The notes beneath the pieces were generated by a model. It worked only from the letters and a program-made list of their open reading frames with translations. It was not told where the DNA came from and made no database searches. DNA of 64,000 bases from Lota lota (Eukaryota > Chordata > Actinopteri > Gadiformes > Lotidae), in the NCBI GenBank assembly GCA_026745465.1, contig JACYXH010000327.1, forward strand, positions 43,501 to 107,500, given 5' to 3'. This document shows positions 33,901 to 37,577 of the stretch, one piece after another. The number at the start of each line of letters is the position of its first letter. Positions within the stretch are counted from its first letter, which is position 1. A program made the position numbers and the translations under genes.

Positions 33901-36012
33901 AAAACTAGCGGCATGAGACGGCCTATCAGCAGCAGCGGAGTTTAGCCGACAGAGCAGACAGAGGCGACGTCATGACCCGCCGTACTCTGCCGCTCATTGG
34001 CTAGTACTCGTTGATAACTTGGATGAGACATAGGACCCCCCCCCCCCCCCCCATTATTTTTCGCTGAAAAAAAAAACCTTTCAGCGAATTTCGCTGAAAG
34101 GTGTTGAGTTTGCACCCCTGCAATAAACCGGCTTCAACATCACCCCCTGTGCCCTTGTCTGGAGGACACCAATAAAAGTCACCTAGGTGGAGTGTAGCAT
34201 GAACCTTGCTATACCTACATATCTGTATCAAACTATTTAACCGCCAAGAGGAAAGATATCTCCACATTGAAAAATTTGAAATGTACAAATCAAACCTTAT
34301 GTAATTTAGTCTGAACAAAACAAATCTGCCCTTCAAAATAATTGTCTCCTCTGTCTTCAAATTAAGAGTCTCTTACCGCCCCACAGTGTGTCGGCCAGTT
34401 CCTCCTGGTTCATCTCCATCAGGCAGAGCTTTGTGATGTCTACCACTCCCTCTATGGCGCGCCTCCTCTGCTCCTTGTTCTTACCATCCACCTTCTCCTC
34501 CTCCTCCCTCTGACTCTCTAAGCATTGTGGGTAATCTGGGAAGAGAACCCTCCACAGCTTCTTCAGCTCCCTGTCTAGAAAAGCGTGTGCGTTCTCCTCA
34601 GCCCTCTGGAACAGAACAAACATCAAGGAGAACTTTACTCTGAACTAACTGAGGACATCAGAAGCATCTGTCCTAGATTCACGTCCCGCTGGTCTAAAGA
34701 GGGATGCCTGGAGGCTATTAGCACCACAAGAGATGCTTTTTAATGTTCATGTAGAGCTAAAGTCAAATGTCTTGTTGGACATTTACACACCTTGATCAGC
34801 TCTGTTTGTTGCTGCTGTACAGACTGAGTACTGGTAACCTTTGACCTCACCTGGTGTTGTCTGTGGATAACACACACACACACACAAACACTCTTTGGAT
34901 ATATTGTATTTTTCTGACTTGTAAACATAACTACCAGTAGAGTCTAATCACAACAAACTGGTCTGTTTTCATCATCTGTTTCCTCCTGCTGCTTTGGGCT
35001 TCAACACAACCCACACACAGCTTTTACTCCCTTAGCCGCACAACCCAGGACTTGTCACTCAACATCGATGGCTCATTTGTCACTGCCTCCACCCAGGTCT
35101 GAAATCTCAGCATCAGCCTTATACCTCCTCTCTTTTACAGCATGTCAACCACATCACTAAAACAGCCTTATCCCTCCTCTCATTCACACCATGTCAACCA
35201 CATCACTAAAACAGCCTTATCCCTCCTCTCATTCACACCATGTCAACCACATCACTAAAACAGCCCTATCCCTCCTCTCATTCACACCATGTCAACCACA
35301 TCACTAAAACAGCCTTATCCCTCCTCTCATTCACACCATGTCAACCACATCACTAAAACAGCCTTATCCCTCCTCTCATTCACACCATGTCAACCACATC
35401 ACTAAAACAGCCTTATCCCTCCTCTCATTCAAACTTATCCTCATAAGATTTATGGACATTTTATATATTCTGTATATTTATTCTCTCTGATAAATCCTTA
35501 CCTATTCTCAATAGACTGATTTCCATCTTTCAAGTTAACAAGGTATTCCATAGACCTGTCACTCTTTATGGAGACACAGCTGGGTCCAGGGGAGTCTGCT
35601 CTCTCTTGCATCTTTCTAGAATAACAAACACCATCTGGAAGTTAGGATGTTTGTGGATGTTGTTTAATGTGAACATTTATTTGATAAATCCCCACCTTTT
35701 CTTAGAAGGTTGGTGATTTTCATCTTTAAATTGAGGAGGATGACCCATAGACCAGTCACTCTTCATGGAGACACAGCTGGGTCCAGGGGAGTCAGCTCTC
35801 TCCTGCTGCTCTGGGCTTCAACACAACACACACACAGCTTTTACTCAGACTAATGATGGAGTCATGATATATCACTGCTGAGCTTTGAGATGGACAACAG
35901 TCACAGACAGTGAGAGATCATCTTCTTACCTTTTAGCTTTGCTCTGGCGGCCATGTTCCCCAGACAGATTGGTTTTAGAGGTAGGACCCCCCTCCTCTCT
36001 CTCCTCATCCAT
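415..36012 (-). CDS. NLRC3-like NLR receptor gene, whole model (11 coding exons)
   Basis: Gene model joining the exons listed separately: 36012-35930, 35815-35696, 35615-35502, 34860-34791, 34605-34377, 32793-31008, 30163-29990, 12482-12309, 11468-11295, 2481-2435 and 968-415. Seen directly: every exon is bounded by AG and GT, the phases match at every junction, and the lengths sum to 3525 bases, giving about 1174 residues plus a stop. Domain order: variable acidic N-terminal repeats (about 1-129), helical linker (130-205), FISNA and NACHT (about 206-800), three LRR exon units (about 801-975), linker and B30.2 (about 976-1174). This is the usual plan of the expanded fish NLR-C family, thought to be cytosolic sensors; the ligand is unknown. 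No CARD or PYD is visible. The model crosses 17.5-kb and 8.8-kb introns full of mobile elements, so exons from two neighbouring copies could have been joined; only RNA can settle this. Confidence 0.6.
1085..2296. repeat. 41-bp AT-rich minisatellite
   Basis: About 29 tandem copies of a unit of roughly 41 bases built from catagacatgtactcatac, atacacgtac and atactatatata. Some copies lack the cacgtac segment or carry point variants such as cctac or ctagata. It lies in the last NLR intron, between the B30.2 exon and the linker exon. Confidence 0.95.
2435..2481 (-). CDS. NLR linker exon before B30.2
   Basis: A 47-base exon with acceptor CCCCCCAG before 2481 and donor GTAAGTG after 2435. Translated in the phase carried from the LRR exons it reads [15 protein letters not shown] plus the first base of Tyr, finished by the B30.2 exon to give KKYACELTLD. 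The WRLKPG motif before YACELTLD is a recurring linker in fish NLRC3-like B30.2 proteins. Too short for ORF finders. The fit of both phases makes this a confident small exon. Confidence 0.8.
2620..3105 (+). repeat. 5' LTR of the endogenous retrovirus
   Basis: 486 bases, TGTTGTAG to AACAACA. It differs from the 3' LTR by only about four changes: one T/A near the start, one T/G near an AATAAAA, and a substitution plus one base in the terminal T-run. AATAAA motifs lie near 2698 and 3008. Confidence 0.95.
3108..3127 (+). promoter_or_regulatory. Retroviral primer binding site, tRNA-Trp
   Basis: Two bases after the LTR, the segment beginning TGGTGACCCCGACGTG matches the complement of the 3' end of vertebrate tRNA-Trp(CCA), including the CCA tail, over about 20 bases. 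tRNA-Trp is the primer used by avian alpharetroviruses; here it identifies the start of minus-strand synthesis. Confidence 0.88.
3427..4440 (+). repeat. 60-bp leader repeat array with micro-ORFs
   Basis: Seventeen tandem units of about 60 bases between the primer site and any gag-like sequence. Each has the core gaccgtg..cggagccgtct and then agATGGCGGAT followed within one or two codons by TAA. Three variants (tacctaatag, ttataagtatg, ttgtatgtttg tails) alternate in order, giving a higher-order unit near 180 bases. In every unit the ATG has A at -3 and G at +4, the favoured initiation context, so each unit is a four-to-five-codon open frame. See findings. Confidence 0.93.
4441..6720 (+). pseudogene. 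Degenerate gag-like interior of the retrovirus
   Basis: About 2.3 kb without an open frame longer than about 145 codons on either strand. The one recognisable signal is at 5893-5904, where a plus-strand frame reads [12 protein letters not shown] and stops about 15 codons later; PPPY is a classic retroviral late-domain (budding) motif found in Gag. The remainder includes an AT-rich stretch (4660-4790, 5280-5360) and short repeated gctatgctaca-like segments (6170-6300). No capsid or nucleocapsid motif could be made out. Assignment to gag rests on position and this one motif. Confidence 0.4.
6725..7581 (+). pseudogene. Proline-rich segment ending in an Env-like membrane tail
   Basis: A proline-rich frame at 6725-7129 (about 134 codons, no recognised domain) is followed, after stops and a frame change, by a hydrophobic stretch at about 7340-7440 that reads [14 protein letters not shown]. 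This closely resembles the membrane anchor and Cys-rich tail at 10.2 kb ([11 protein letters not shown]) in the same element. A further open frame runs to 7581. It is best read as the 3' end of a first, largely deleted env gene. Because integrase follows it, the interior is rearranged or composite. Confidence 0.45.
7582..8280 (+). other. Untranslated or unrecognised retroviral sequence
   Basis: About 700 bases between the first Env-like tail and the integrase remnant, with stops in all frames. By position it could be the post-env region of a first element joined to the pol region of a second. No LTR copy is visible here. Confidence 0.4.
8290..9076 (+). pseudogene. Broken retroviral integrase (3' part of pol)
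   Basis: Integrase motifs appear in changing frames: a CVTCQQ zinc-knuckle end (about 8305), a first catalytic-Asp region CIDYTDMG (about 8395), [10 protein letters not shown] (about 8475), and the second catalytic-Asp motif SDNGSHF (about 8575). A stop at about 8441 and a frameshift near 8605 interrupt it. A last open piece, 8765-9076, reads like the C-terminal part ([19 protein letters not shown]) and is itself truncated. In a working provirus this enzyme joins viral DNA to the host genome. Reverse transcriptase and protease are not found. Confidence 0.75.
9276..10175 (+). pseudogene. Retroviral envelope remnant (short SU plus TM ectodomain)
   Basis: An open frame of 299 codons. The first about 125 residues are a shortened surface-subunit remainder with NVT and NYS glycosylation sites. 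An R-x-x-R basic site lies near residue 132, followed by the transmembrane-subunit ectodomain with a heptad-like helix and a CX6CC motif (CAMFGAQCC) after LLAEKGG, the arrangement of gamma-type retroviral Env. The frame stops with TAA at 10173-10175, just before the membrane anchor, which continues in the same frame at 10179. As it stands any product would lack the anchor. No signal peptide is evident at the ATG used, so the 5' part of env is missing. Confidence 0.8.
10179..10373 (+). pseudogene. Env membrane anchor and cytoplasmic tail
   Basis: In frame with the env remnant but after its stop codon. It encodes about 64 residues, a hydrophobic segment of about 20 residues ([12 protein letters not shown]), the Cys-rich juxtamembrane motif CCGCCCIPC, then a polar tail ending at TAG. 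The Cys cluster is typical of the palmitoylated ends of retroviral TM subunits. It has its own ATG at the first codon, which is probably coincidental. Confidence 0.7.
10374..10765 (+). other. Retroviral 3' region and polypurine tract
   Basis: Non-coding stretch between env and the 3' LTR. It has a G homopolymer (about 10662-10675) and ends in the purine-rich TTGGGAGGGAT directly abutting the LTR at 10766, the expected plus-strand primer. Confidence 0.7.
10766..11252 (+). repeat. 3' LTR of the endogenous retrovirus
   Basis: 487 bases, nearly identical to the LTR at 2620-3105, same TG..CA termini. It ends 43 bases from the donor of an NLR LRR exon. Confidence 0.95.
11295..11468 (-). CDS. NLR LRR exon 3
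   Basis: A 174-base exon with acceptor GATGCAG and donor GTATGG. In the phase of the previous LRR exons it reads [50 protein letters not shown], two ribonuclease-inhibitor-type leucine-rich repeats. 174 bases is the standard LRR exon length in fish NLRs; each such exon adds two repeats without changing phase. It is more diverged than the two other LRR exons here, as expected for the most C-terminal unit. Confidence 0.88.
11746..12205. repeat. About 79-bp minisatellite with ccctaaccct
   Basis: Six imperfect tandem units, each with cacatcagctggccagagtt, acataacatac, gcagttaacagg and cagcaacccctaaccct. The CCCTAA steps resemble telomere repeat but are part of the longer unit. Intronic, between NLR LRR exons. 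Confidence 0.9.
12309..12482 (-). CDS. NLR LRR exon 2
   Basis: A 174-base exon with acceptor ending AAG before 12482 and donor GTCAG after 12309. It reads [32 protein letters not shown] and [16 protein letters not shown], two leucine-rich repeats with the conserved LxxLxLxxN pattern. It is nearly identical to the exon at 29990-30163 and so arose by recent duplication. Open throughout and phase 2 at both ends. Confidence 0.88.
12483..13059 (-). repeat. LRR-exon upstream intron cassette, copy 1
   Basis: Homologous to 28254-29610 and 30164-30790. It begins with a acatgttaggaactgtg segment beside the LRR exon, then AT-rich sequence with a relic acagagatgtttt (matching the NACHT exon end), then a GC-richer block with gcgagcacgag and gacagcatttgtgcgcac. 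The Gypsy element begins at its end. Confidence 0.75.
13060..13226 (+). repeat. 5' LTR of the Gypsy element
   Basis: 167 bases; the 3' copy differs by four substitutions and one indel. Short LTRs are usual for several fish Gypsy lineages. Confidence 0.92.
13414..15972 (+). CDS. Gypsy gag-pol: Gag, protease, RT, RNase H
   Basis: 852 codons from the ATG after GACAAG, ended by an in-frame TGA (15970-15972) inside the end of RNase H. Gag helical region 1 to about 200; two CCHC knuckles at about 206-240, the first imperfect ([14 protein letters not shown]) and the second [14 protein letters not shown]; aspartic protease DTGCS at about 315; RT with [13 protein letters not shown] and the YLDDILL active site at about 598; RNase H with [11 protein letters not shown] at about 747 and TDHKPL. 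These make the capsid, process it and copy RNA into DNA. The frame after the stop carries straight on ([15 protein letters not shown]), so the TGA is a simple nonsense change or a readthrough site. Confidence 0.93.
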   Translation: MAGTFGSVAPFDNKTQVWEEYCETLEHFFVANEIDDAVRKRAILLSCVGAQTYALMRNLLSPAKPGETLYDDLVSLLRSHFNPKPSEIVQRWKLNSRNRKPEESVSDYVAELRKLAQDCNYGDTLTVMLRDRLVCGINDDRIQRRLLSEDGLVFDPALKKALAMEAANKDIKDLTSMSDGKGSRLVAGSVYNVDARAKTQQRGRAKCYRGGGNSHLANECRFAGEKCHNCGKTRHIKRACKLAWNEKSGAQGPTKVKRGSESYSKSAHFIQEEEESSQESSEYVFTIHSMNTTIPKVPPLRQYLKVNGCKVKFEIDTGCSVTVMSQSEYAKLGKKANVPELGTCPISLKTYTGQKVDILGSANVKVEHKGMVKELPVVVVAGSGPNLLGRGWITKLDVDWRTMNKIMDSKDALQEVLKKHEQVFKDELGTLKGATAKIHVASDATPRFFKPRSVPFAMKTKVEAELDRLLKDNIIEPVKFSDWAAPIVPVVKPDNTVRLCGDYKVTVNRVSSLEQYPIPKMEDMFTSLAGGEKFSKLDMSHAYQQIRLDEDSKKYVTVNTHKGLFTYARLPFGVSSSPAIFQRTMEGILQGIPQCAVYLDDILLTGTDDQDHIRTLDRVLQRLEEAGLRLKRSKCNFMEKEVTFLGHRVDATGLHPVPEKVKAVQDAPAPTTVTELKAYLGLLNYYHRFLPKLSTLLAPLHQLLRKDEPWCWGSEQKRAFNQSKELLQSSRVLVHYDEGKVLILSSDASPYGLGAVLSHRMPDGAEKPIGFVSRTLSPAEKNYSQLDKEGLAIIFGVKKFHKYLYGRKFEICTDHKPLISLLNEMKAVPQMASPRIMRWAVTLRAYEYVITY
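15973..17408 (+). pseudogene. Gypsy integrase, after a stop and with one frameshift
   Basis: The pol frame continues after the TGA to 16494 with the HHCC zinc region ([24 protein letters not shown]). Between about 16420 and 16450 the frame shifts and the catalytic core follows: [32 protein letters not shown] (the D,D,E residues), then a GPY-like C-terminal region ([18 protein letters not shown]) and an acidic tail with [10 protein letters not shown], ending at 17408. Integrase inserts the cDNA. The stop and the frameshift make this copy non-autonomous. Confidence 0.9.
17698..17863 (+). repeat. 3' LTR of the Gypsy element
   Basis: 166 bases, TGTTGTAG to ATACTACA, directly after the polypurine tract 17685-17697. 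Confidence 0.92.
18077..18114 (-). pseudogene. tRNA-Leu 5' half (fragment)
   Basis: The reverse strand reads gtcaggatggccgagcggt then ctaaggcgctgcgttcagg, the acceptor 5' strand, D arm and anticodon 5' side of tRNA-Leu(CAG). The 3' half is absent here; a 3' part with matching sequence lies at 21176-21236. Confidence 0.8.
18257..18327 (-). pseudogene. tRNA-Asp (GTC) pseudogene
   Basis: The reverse strand follows tRNA-Asp with the anticodon GTC in gcctgtcacg, D-arm gttagtatggtgg and T-arm ggttcaatgccccgac. Several changes relative to the intact copy at 40284 weaken the anticodon and T stems and the acceptor start. Confidence 0.8.
18550..18620 (+). tRNA. tRNA-Gly (GCC), near-intact
   Basis: 71 bases, gcattggtggttcagtggt.. 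to ..ggccaatgca, anticodon GCC in cctgccacg, boxes A and B present. One change in the 3' anticodon stem (gcgtg for gcggg) opens a pair, and a wobble lies in the T stem, so activity is uncertain. The intact copy at 41441 is the better gene. Confidence 0.75.
18841..18908 (-). pseudogene. Degenerate tRNA-like sequence
   Basis: The reverse strand has an A-box-like ttggccaaatggttaac and a B-box-like gggttgacatccc at tRNA spacing, but no clean anticodon arm. The isotype cannot be called. Confidence 0.35.
19131..19203 (-). tRNA. tRNA-Lys (TTT)-like gene
   Basis: The reverse strand starts gcctggttagctcagtcgg and has anticodon loop cttttaa between gaga and tctc, and a T arm gtgggtttgagccccac. The cloverleaf forms with one T-T mismatch in the acceptor stem; the discriminator base is T, unusual for Lys. 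It could be a working gene or a young pseudogene. Confidence 0.65.
19712..20110 (-). mobile_element. Solo LTR
   Basis: About 399 bases starting TGTGGCAACC and ending ATTGTCACA, flanked on both sides by ACAC (19708-19711 and 20111-20114), a 4-base target duplication. On the minus strand it has a TATAAG (in atataagcggcg), then AATAAA in gaataaatacg, the promoter-to-polyA order of an LTR. No internal region is attached, so it is a recombination product. Confidence 0.7.
20130..20202 (-). pseudogene. tRNA-Ala pseudogene
   Basis: The reverse strand reads gtgtagctcagtgg, agagcgcatg, then ccccgggttcaatcctcgg, tRNA-Ala-like throughout. The anticodon loop is gtttttat instead of a TGC-containing loop, and the acceptor 5' strand no longer pairs well. 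Confidence 0.7.
20298..20378 (-). pseudogene. tRNA-Ser (AGA) pseudogene
   Basis: The reverse strand has tagccaagcggttggttaag, gatggactagaaatccat (anticodon AGA), a long variable arm and gcaggattgaattctgc. The variable arm (atatctctctct) does not pair as in active tRNA-Ser and the acceptor ends do not match. Confidence 0.7.
20678..20717 (-). pseudogene. tRNA-Asp 5' fragment
   Basis: The reverse strand reads ttgttagtatagtggtcag and tatccccgcctgtca, the 5' half of tRNA-Asp through the anticodon. The 3' half is replaced by unrelated sequence. The segment before it (20583-20640) copies 18170-18220. Confidence 0.7.
20939..21009 (+). tRNA. tRNA-Gly (GCC)-like, damaged acceptor
   Basis: Same length and order as the Gly gene at 18550, with a consensus anticodon arm and T arm (ggtccgggttcgattcccgg). 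The 5' end reads acatttg instead of gcattgg, so two acceptor pairs are lost. The upstream 150 bases duplicate those of the 18550 gene. Confidence 0.6.
21176..21236 (-). pseudogene. tRNA-Leu (CAG) 3' part, cut by a LINE insertion
   Basis: The reverse strand contains ggcgctgcgttcaggtcgc, the long variable arm and gtgggttcaaatcccac, ending tctgaca, the 3' four-fifths of tRNA-Leu(CAG). The D arm and 5' acceptor are missing: at 21237 the sequence switches to the poly-A end of an L1-like LINE (minus strand). Confidence 0.8.
21237..21345 (-). mobile_element. Short 3' end of an L1-like LINE
   Basis: About 109 bases matching the 3' end of the longer LINE at 24.6 kb (aataatagcatg, ccaaataatcctgctca, catacacaacat), with the A-rich tail at the lower coordinate. 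This is a severely 5'-truncated insertion. Confidence 0.65.
21346..21830. repeat. 36-bp minisatellite of the TRIM flanks, copy 1
   Basis: Units of about 36 bases with gagaatgtacctgttctact and gaatacatattgtact (best at 21570-21800), preceded by a GA-rich stretch (21420-21560). Related arrays lie at 39.13-39.26, 40.1, 51.85-52.05 and 63.66-63.86 kb, three of them beyond TRIM gene 3' ends. Confidence 0.85.
22240..23103 (-). pseudogene. TRIM A: RING, B-box and coiled coil, B30.2 deleted
   Basis: Second exon of a TRIM gene; acceptor at 23105-23104, ATG at 23101, open for 270 codons to 22289. RING C3HC4 (CPIC at 14-17, [13 protein letters not shown] to 53), B-box-like Cys/His cluster ([14 protein letters not shown]), a second B-box ([21 protein letters not shown]) and a coiled coil to about 255. 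TRIMs of this plan are RING-type ubiquitin ligases. After [10 protein letters not shown] the frame jumps into the very end of the ancestral B30.2 region in a shifted frame and stops: about 0.8 kb is missing relative to TRIM D. The product would be a RING-B-box-coiled-coil protein without its recognition domain, so it may be inactive or act as a short isoform. Confidence 0.85.
24206..24296 (-). CDS. TRIM A first coding exon
   Basis: A 91-base exon, ATG at 24296 to a donor GTGGGT after 24206. It encodes a basic-then-acidic leader beginning [18 protein letters not shown] and ending ETFQ plus one base. Joined to the second exon the frame continues GMASDSSW. The same exon precedes TRIM B and TRIM D with few changes, which supports translation. 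Confidence 0.75.
24297..24440 (-). promoter_or_regulatory. TRIM A promoter
   Basis: On the minus strand, in order: ccggagtactcc, an ETS-like accggaaatg, a GC box gggggcgggcc, a TATA box gtataaagagc, and an ISRE/ETS-like gaaacggaagttt about 40 bases before the ATG. The same layout precedes TRIM B and D. The ISRE-like site fits interferon control, as known for many fish TRIMs, but is not a perfect consensus. Confidence 0.6.
24612..26270 (-). mobile_element. 5'-truncated L1/Tx1-like LINE
   Basis: A minus-strand LINE remnant. An open piece at 25421-24900 (173 codons) has the post-RT cysteine region C-x2-C..H-x4-C ([18 protein letters not shown]). Another at 26127-25882 has [15 protein letters not shown], the post-RT motif of L1/Tx1 ORF2. 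The 3' end is AT-rich, ending with an A-rich tail near 24612. The RT catalytic core is missing (5' truncation), and frameshifts and stops separate the pieces. Upstream [12 protein letters not shown]-like sequence extends it to about 26270. Confidence 0.8.
26137..26166. repeat. Short interstitial telomere-like repeat
   Basis: Three TTAGGG steps (agggttagggttagggtta) followed by an inverted cctaaccc, lying within the LINE coding sequence between two pieces of its ORF. Confidence 0.8.
26640..27060. repeat. CpG-rich segment with 55-bp repeats
   Basis: At about 26830-26950 a unit of about 55 bases (gttgctcgtcgtagctccgc, ccccgatgg, agcggacgtatgaggggcc) occurs two to three times. The GC boxes (ccgccccc) and CpG density suggest an old promoter or CpG island, but no gene is attached. 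Confidence 0.6.
27061..28010. other. Intronic sequence with no recognised feature
   Basis: AT-rich sequence without conserved frames or recognised repeats, apart from a TG-rich patch at 27970-28005. Confidence 0.5.
28011..28253 (-). pseudogene. Orphan C-terminal fragment of an NLR/TRIM B30.2 exon
   Basis: About 80 open codons of B30.2 from ARYNG through [29 protein letters not shown] and FTQEDL to SLCRL and the stop. It closely matches the end of the exon at 415-968. The N-terminal half is missing, and at 28254 it is fused directly to intron sequence normally found beside an LRR exon. This is a recombination relic and not part of the gene model. Confidence 0.85.
28254..29610 (-). repeat. LRR-exon upstream intron cassette, copy 2 (exon lost)
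   Basis: The ends match the cassettes at 12483-13059 and 30164-30790: acatgttaggaactgtg at the start, and acagagatgtttt, gcgagcacgag, cagcatttgtgcgcacggg at 29385-29600. The middle (28620-29190) is a different unrecognised segment containing gggggcgctataactcg. The LRR exon expected at its lower-coordinate end is replaced by the B30.2 fragment. Confidence 0.7.
29990..30163 (-). CDS. NLR LRR exon 1
   Basis: A 174-base exon with donor GTCAG and acceptor ending AAG. It reads [32 protein letters not shown] and [16 protein letters not shown], two leucine-rich repeats. The first base completes the split Leu codon left by the NACHT exon. Nearly identical to the exon at 12309-12482. Confidence 0.9.
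30164..30790 (-). repeat. LRR-exon upstream intron cassette, copy 3
   Basis: Same order of segments as the other two copies, here in its expected place between the NACHT exon and an LRR exon. Ends near gcttgcgacttttgcc. Confidence 0.7.
31008..32793 (-). CDS. NLR main exon: FISNA and NACHT domains
   Basis: A 1786-base exon, acceptor CATTTAG before 32793 and donor GTAGGT after 31008, open throughout. The FISNA part spans [14 protein letters not shown] to LYITERGSG-type sequence (here [16 protein letters not shown]) and [19 protein letters not shown] has the P-loop GVAGIGKT (protein about 303-310), Walker [10 protein letters not shown] (about 377-385), and ITTRPAAA (sensor 1) with [14 protein letters not shown]. 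The winged and superhelical NOD-associated region follows ([17 protein letters not shown]) to LLPVVKAS at the end. NACHT binds ATP and drives oligomerisation of the sensor. All key nucleotide-binding residues are present, so the receptor could be functional. An in-frame TAG lies 2 bases beyond the donor, so splicing is required for the LRR part. Confidence 0.95.
33050..33515. repeat. 27-bp minisatellite, 16-17 copies
   Basis: Units of gttctttagtgagcgagggg plus ccgtggc, with variants cgtgg, cgtag, cgcgg and cacgg. The length is a multiple of three, so open frames persist on both strands (for example SERGAVAFF on plus); these are not genes. Lies in the NLR intron before the NACHT exon. CpG-rich and flanked by a gcgcgctgcgtgtgg segment. 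Confidence 0.95.
34030..34105. repeat. Poly-C tract and small hairpin
   Basis: A C homopolymer (about 34036-34052) followed by tttcgctgaaa, A-run, then tttcagcgaatttcgctgaaag, an imperfect palindrome. Intronic. Confidence 0.7.
34377..34605 (-). CDS. NLR exon with the pre-FISNA helical region
   Basis: A 229-base exon, acceptor TGTTCCAG before 34605 and donor GTAAGAG. It starts in phase 0 with [18 protein letters not shown], then [16 protein letters not shown], a charged stretch, and [16 protein letters not shown]. This helical segment precedes FISNA in fish NLRC3-like proteins. The single leftover base joins the NACHT exon in frame as [12 protein letters not shown]. Confidence 0.9.
34791..34860 (-). 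CDS. NLR small exon (Gln-rich linker)
   Basis: A 70-base exon, acceptor ATCCACAG and donor GTGTGT. It reads [18 protein letters not shown] then TELIK, phase 2 in and phase 0 out. It links the N-terminal repeats to the helical exon. Confidence 0.85.
35120..35430. repeat. 50-bp minisatellite
   Basis: Six tandem units containing catgtcaaccacatcacta, aaacagccttatccc and tcctctcattcacac, in an NLR intron. Confidence 0.93.
35502..35615 (-). CDS. NLR N-terminal repeat exon 2
   Basis: A 114-base exon with phase 2 at both ends, acceptor TTCTAG, donor GTAAGG. It reads [19 protein letters not shown] then [19 protein letters not shown]. It is a second copy of the repeat in the next exon ([16 protein letters not shown]). 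Because both are phase-symmetric, each can be skipped or duplicated without loss of frame. Confidence 0.88.
35696..35815 (-). CDS. NLR N-terminal repeat exon 1
   Basis: A 120-base exon, acceptor GTTGAAG before 35815 and donor GTGGGG. It reads [20 protein letters not shown] then [19 protein letters not shown]. The acceptor was chosen by phase: a more obvious CAG thirteen bases on would break the frame. The Ser/Pro-rich [12 protein letters not shown] repeat is typical of the fish NLR-C N terminus. Confidence 0.88.
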
Positions 36013-36026
36013 AGTAGACTGGAGAC
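35930..36026 (-). CDS. NLR first coding exon
   Basis: Acceptor GTGTCCAG before 36026, ATG at 36012, donor GTAAGA after 35930. It encodes [27 protein letters not shown], an acidic then basic start as in other fish NLRC3-like proteins. A second ATG four bases on is out of frame. Confidence 0.85.
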
Positions 36027-36030
36027 CTGG

Positions 36031-36891
36031 ACACAAACACAACTACATATTGTTTTTATGGCCGTTCAGCGTTTGTTTATTCTCTGCTTTTATATAAGCT
36101 GCTTATTGCCGGTCACAGGGGGCTATTGTCTGTTTACTTTGGACGAGAGGCAGGGTGGTCTTTCCATACGCAGATTCATAGACCCTCTCATTCTCAACGA
36201 GGGGAAAGATGTGGAGATGATGCCCAGACGTTTCTAATAACCATTTAATAACTATTCATCATTCCACACAGAAGGTCTCTAAGGGGTTCACATGTGTCTG
36301 ATCAAGATCAAGTTCACCATGCGGATATCATACCTACTGTTCCCTGTGCTGATTAAACTGCTCTGAAGGCATGACCATATATGGACTTCCTTATGTCGTA
36401 TGACATCACAACCAAATTTCTAATGCAGGCCCACAGAGAACAAGACCCAGTACAAGATGACGTTTAAACACCTTCACTAACTAGGATGGCCGTCTTCCTA
36501 ACTAATAATAATATAAATCATAATAATACAAATATAACAACTGTACAGTACATCCTAAGTGACTTTAAAGTCACCCAAGGACACTTGTGATGTAGGACAA
36601 ATACTTAAATACTTAAAATGTATAAAGTATTTTAACGTTAACTGGACACTTGACTCCAAGCTGAAAGGTTCTGGGTTCGATCCACAATGTCCACAGTCTA
36701 ACCTGTAGCATCCTATAGATCAATAATCTTCAACATTATTCAATAGTACTTTTTACAAATAGCAATGCAACCATATATTTACTAACGTTTTTAACCCTGT
36801 GTTTTTACAGAAAACTAACCATCAACCTATTGGTAAGATTCAAAGTCATACATATTTATGATCTATCACGGATCAGAGTTGAGTACAGTAC
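36031..36891 (-). other. First intron of the NLR gene
   Basis: About 860 bases with no conserved frame. At 36655-36690 a ctgggttcgatccac stretch resembles a tRNA B box and may be an old SINE; not supported further. Confidence 0.5.
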
Positions 36892-36972
36892 CTTAGTCTT
36901 CTTCCTGCTGTAATGAAGTGAGTCACACCAAACTGTCAGACTCAGTAACAAGGAAATTATGTTGTGAACCAA
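36892..36972 (-). other. Non-coding first exon of the NLR gene (predicted)
   Basis: Starts about 30 bases after a TATA box and ends at AGACTAAG|GTACTG (donor at 36891-36890). No ATG in frame with the next exon. The 5' end is estimated from the TATA position. Confidence 0.5.
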
Positions 36973-36984
36973 CCAGTTGGACCA

Positions 36985-37010
36985 GTTCCCCTCCCAGTTT
37001 ATACTCCTCC
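36985..37010 (-). promoter_or_regulatory. NLR promoter TATA region
   Basis: The minus strand reads ggaggagtataaactggg, a good TATA box about 960 bases upstream of the start codon with a consistent first exon downstream. Confidence 0.5.
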
Positions 37011-37366
37011 CAGACTAACCTCTTATAGGCTGCTGATCCATGACTCAGATAAAAGCAAAGAGACACTTGATAGTTCAAACAGCATGTAGAGACATGTCAC
37101 TGATGCAGCTCCTTCTTTACAGTAGAACCAATAGGAACATAGATATCATGTTATCAATAAAGAGACTAATAAACGTAATGAATAGAAACACACTCAGAGT
37201 GAGGGTAAGCATGTTTGTACTGGTGTGTGAGTCTATAATAGATAGGGTTATTTTCTTCATTCAATTCTCTTCAATGAGTCATCTTGTTGGGTTGGGTTCT
37301 TTTTGTGTTCTTTCCTTCATCTTGTTACACCCTTTACAGGCAGGTATTCAGAAAAGGCCCAAGGCA

Positions 37367-37370
<4 letters not shown>

Positions 37371-37422
<52 letters not shown>
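37371..37422. repeat. (CA)n microsatellite
   Basis: About 26 uninterrupted CA dinucleotides. Confidence 0.97.
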
Positions 37423-37424
<2 letters not shown>

Positions 37425-37577
37425 AATATCAGCAACATAAATGAATGTTAGTTTTTTTTGTAATAGGGTTTAAAAATACAATGTGTAAGAGCTATTCCAT
37501 TAGCGTGACCATTTAGTATATTATTATGACTTTGTTGTTCCCTTTGTAGACACTAGGGGCCCTACACCTAATCAGAC

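Noticed and set aside
36650-36690. tRNA gene or SINE around ctgggttcgatccac
   Set aside because: Only a B-box-like match; no A box, cloverleaf or tail.
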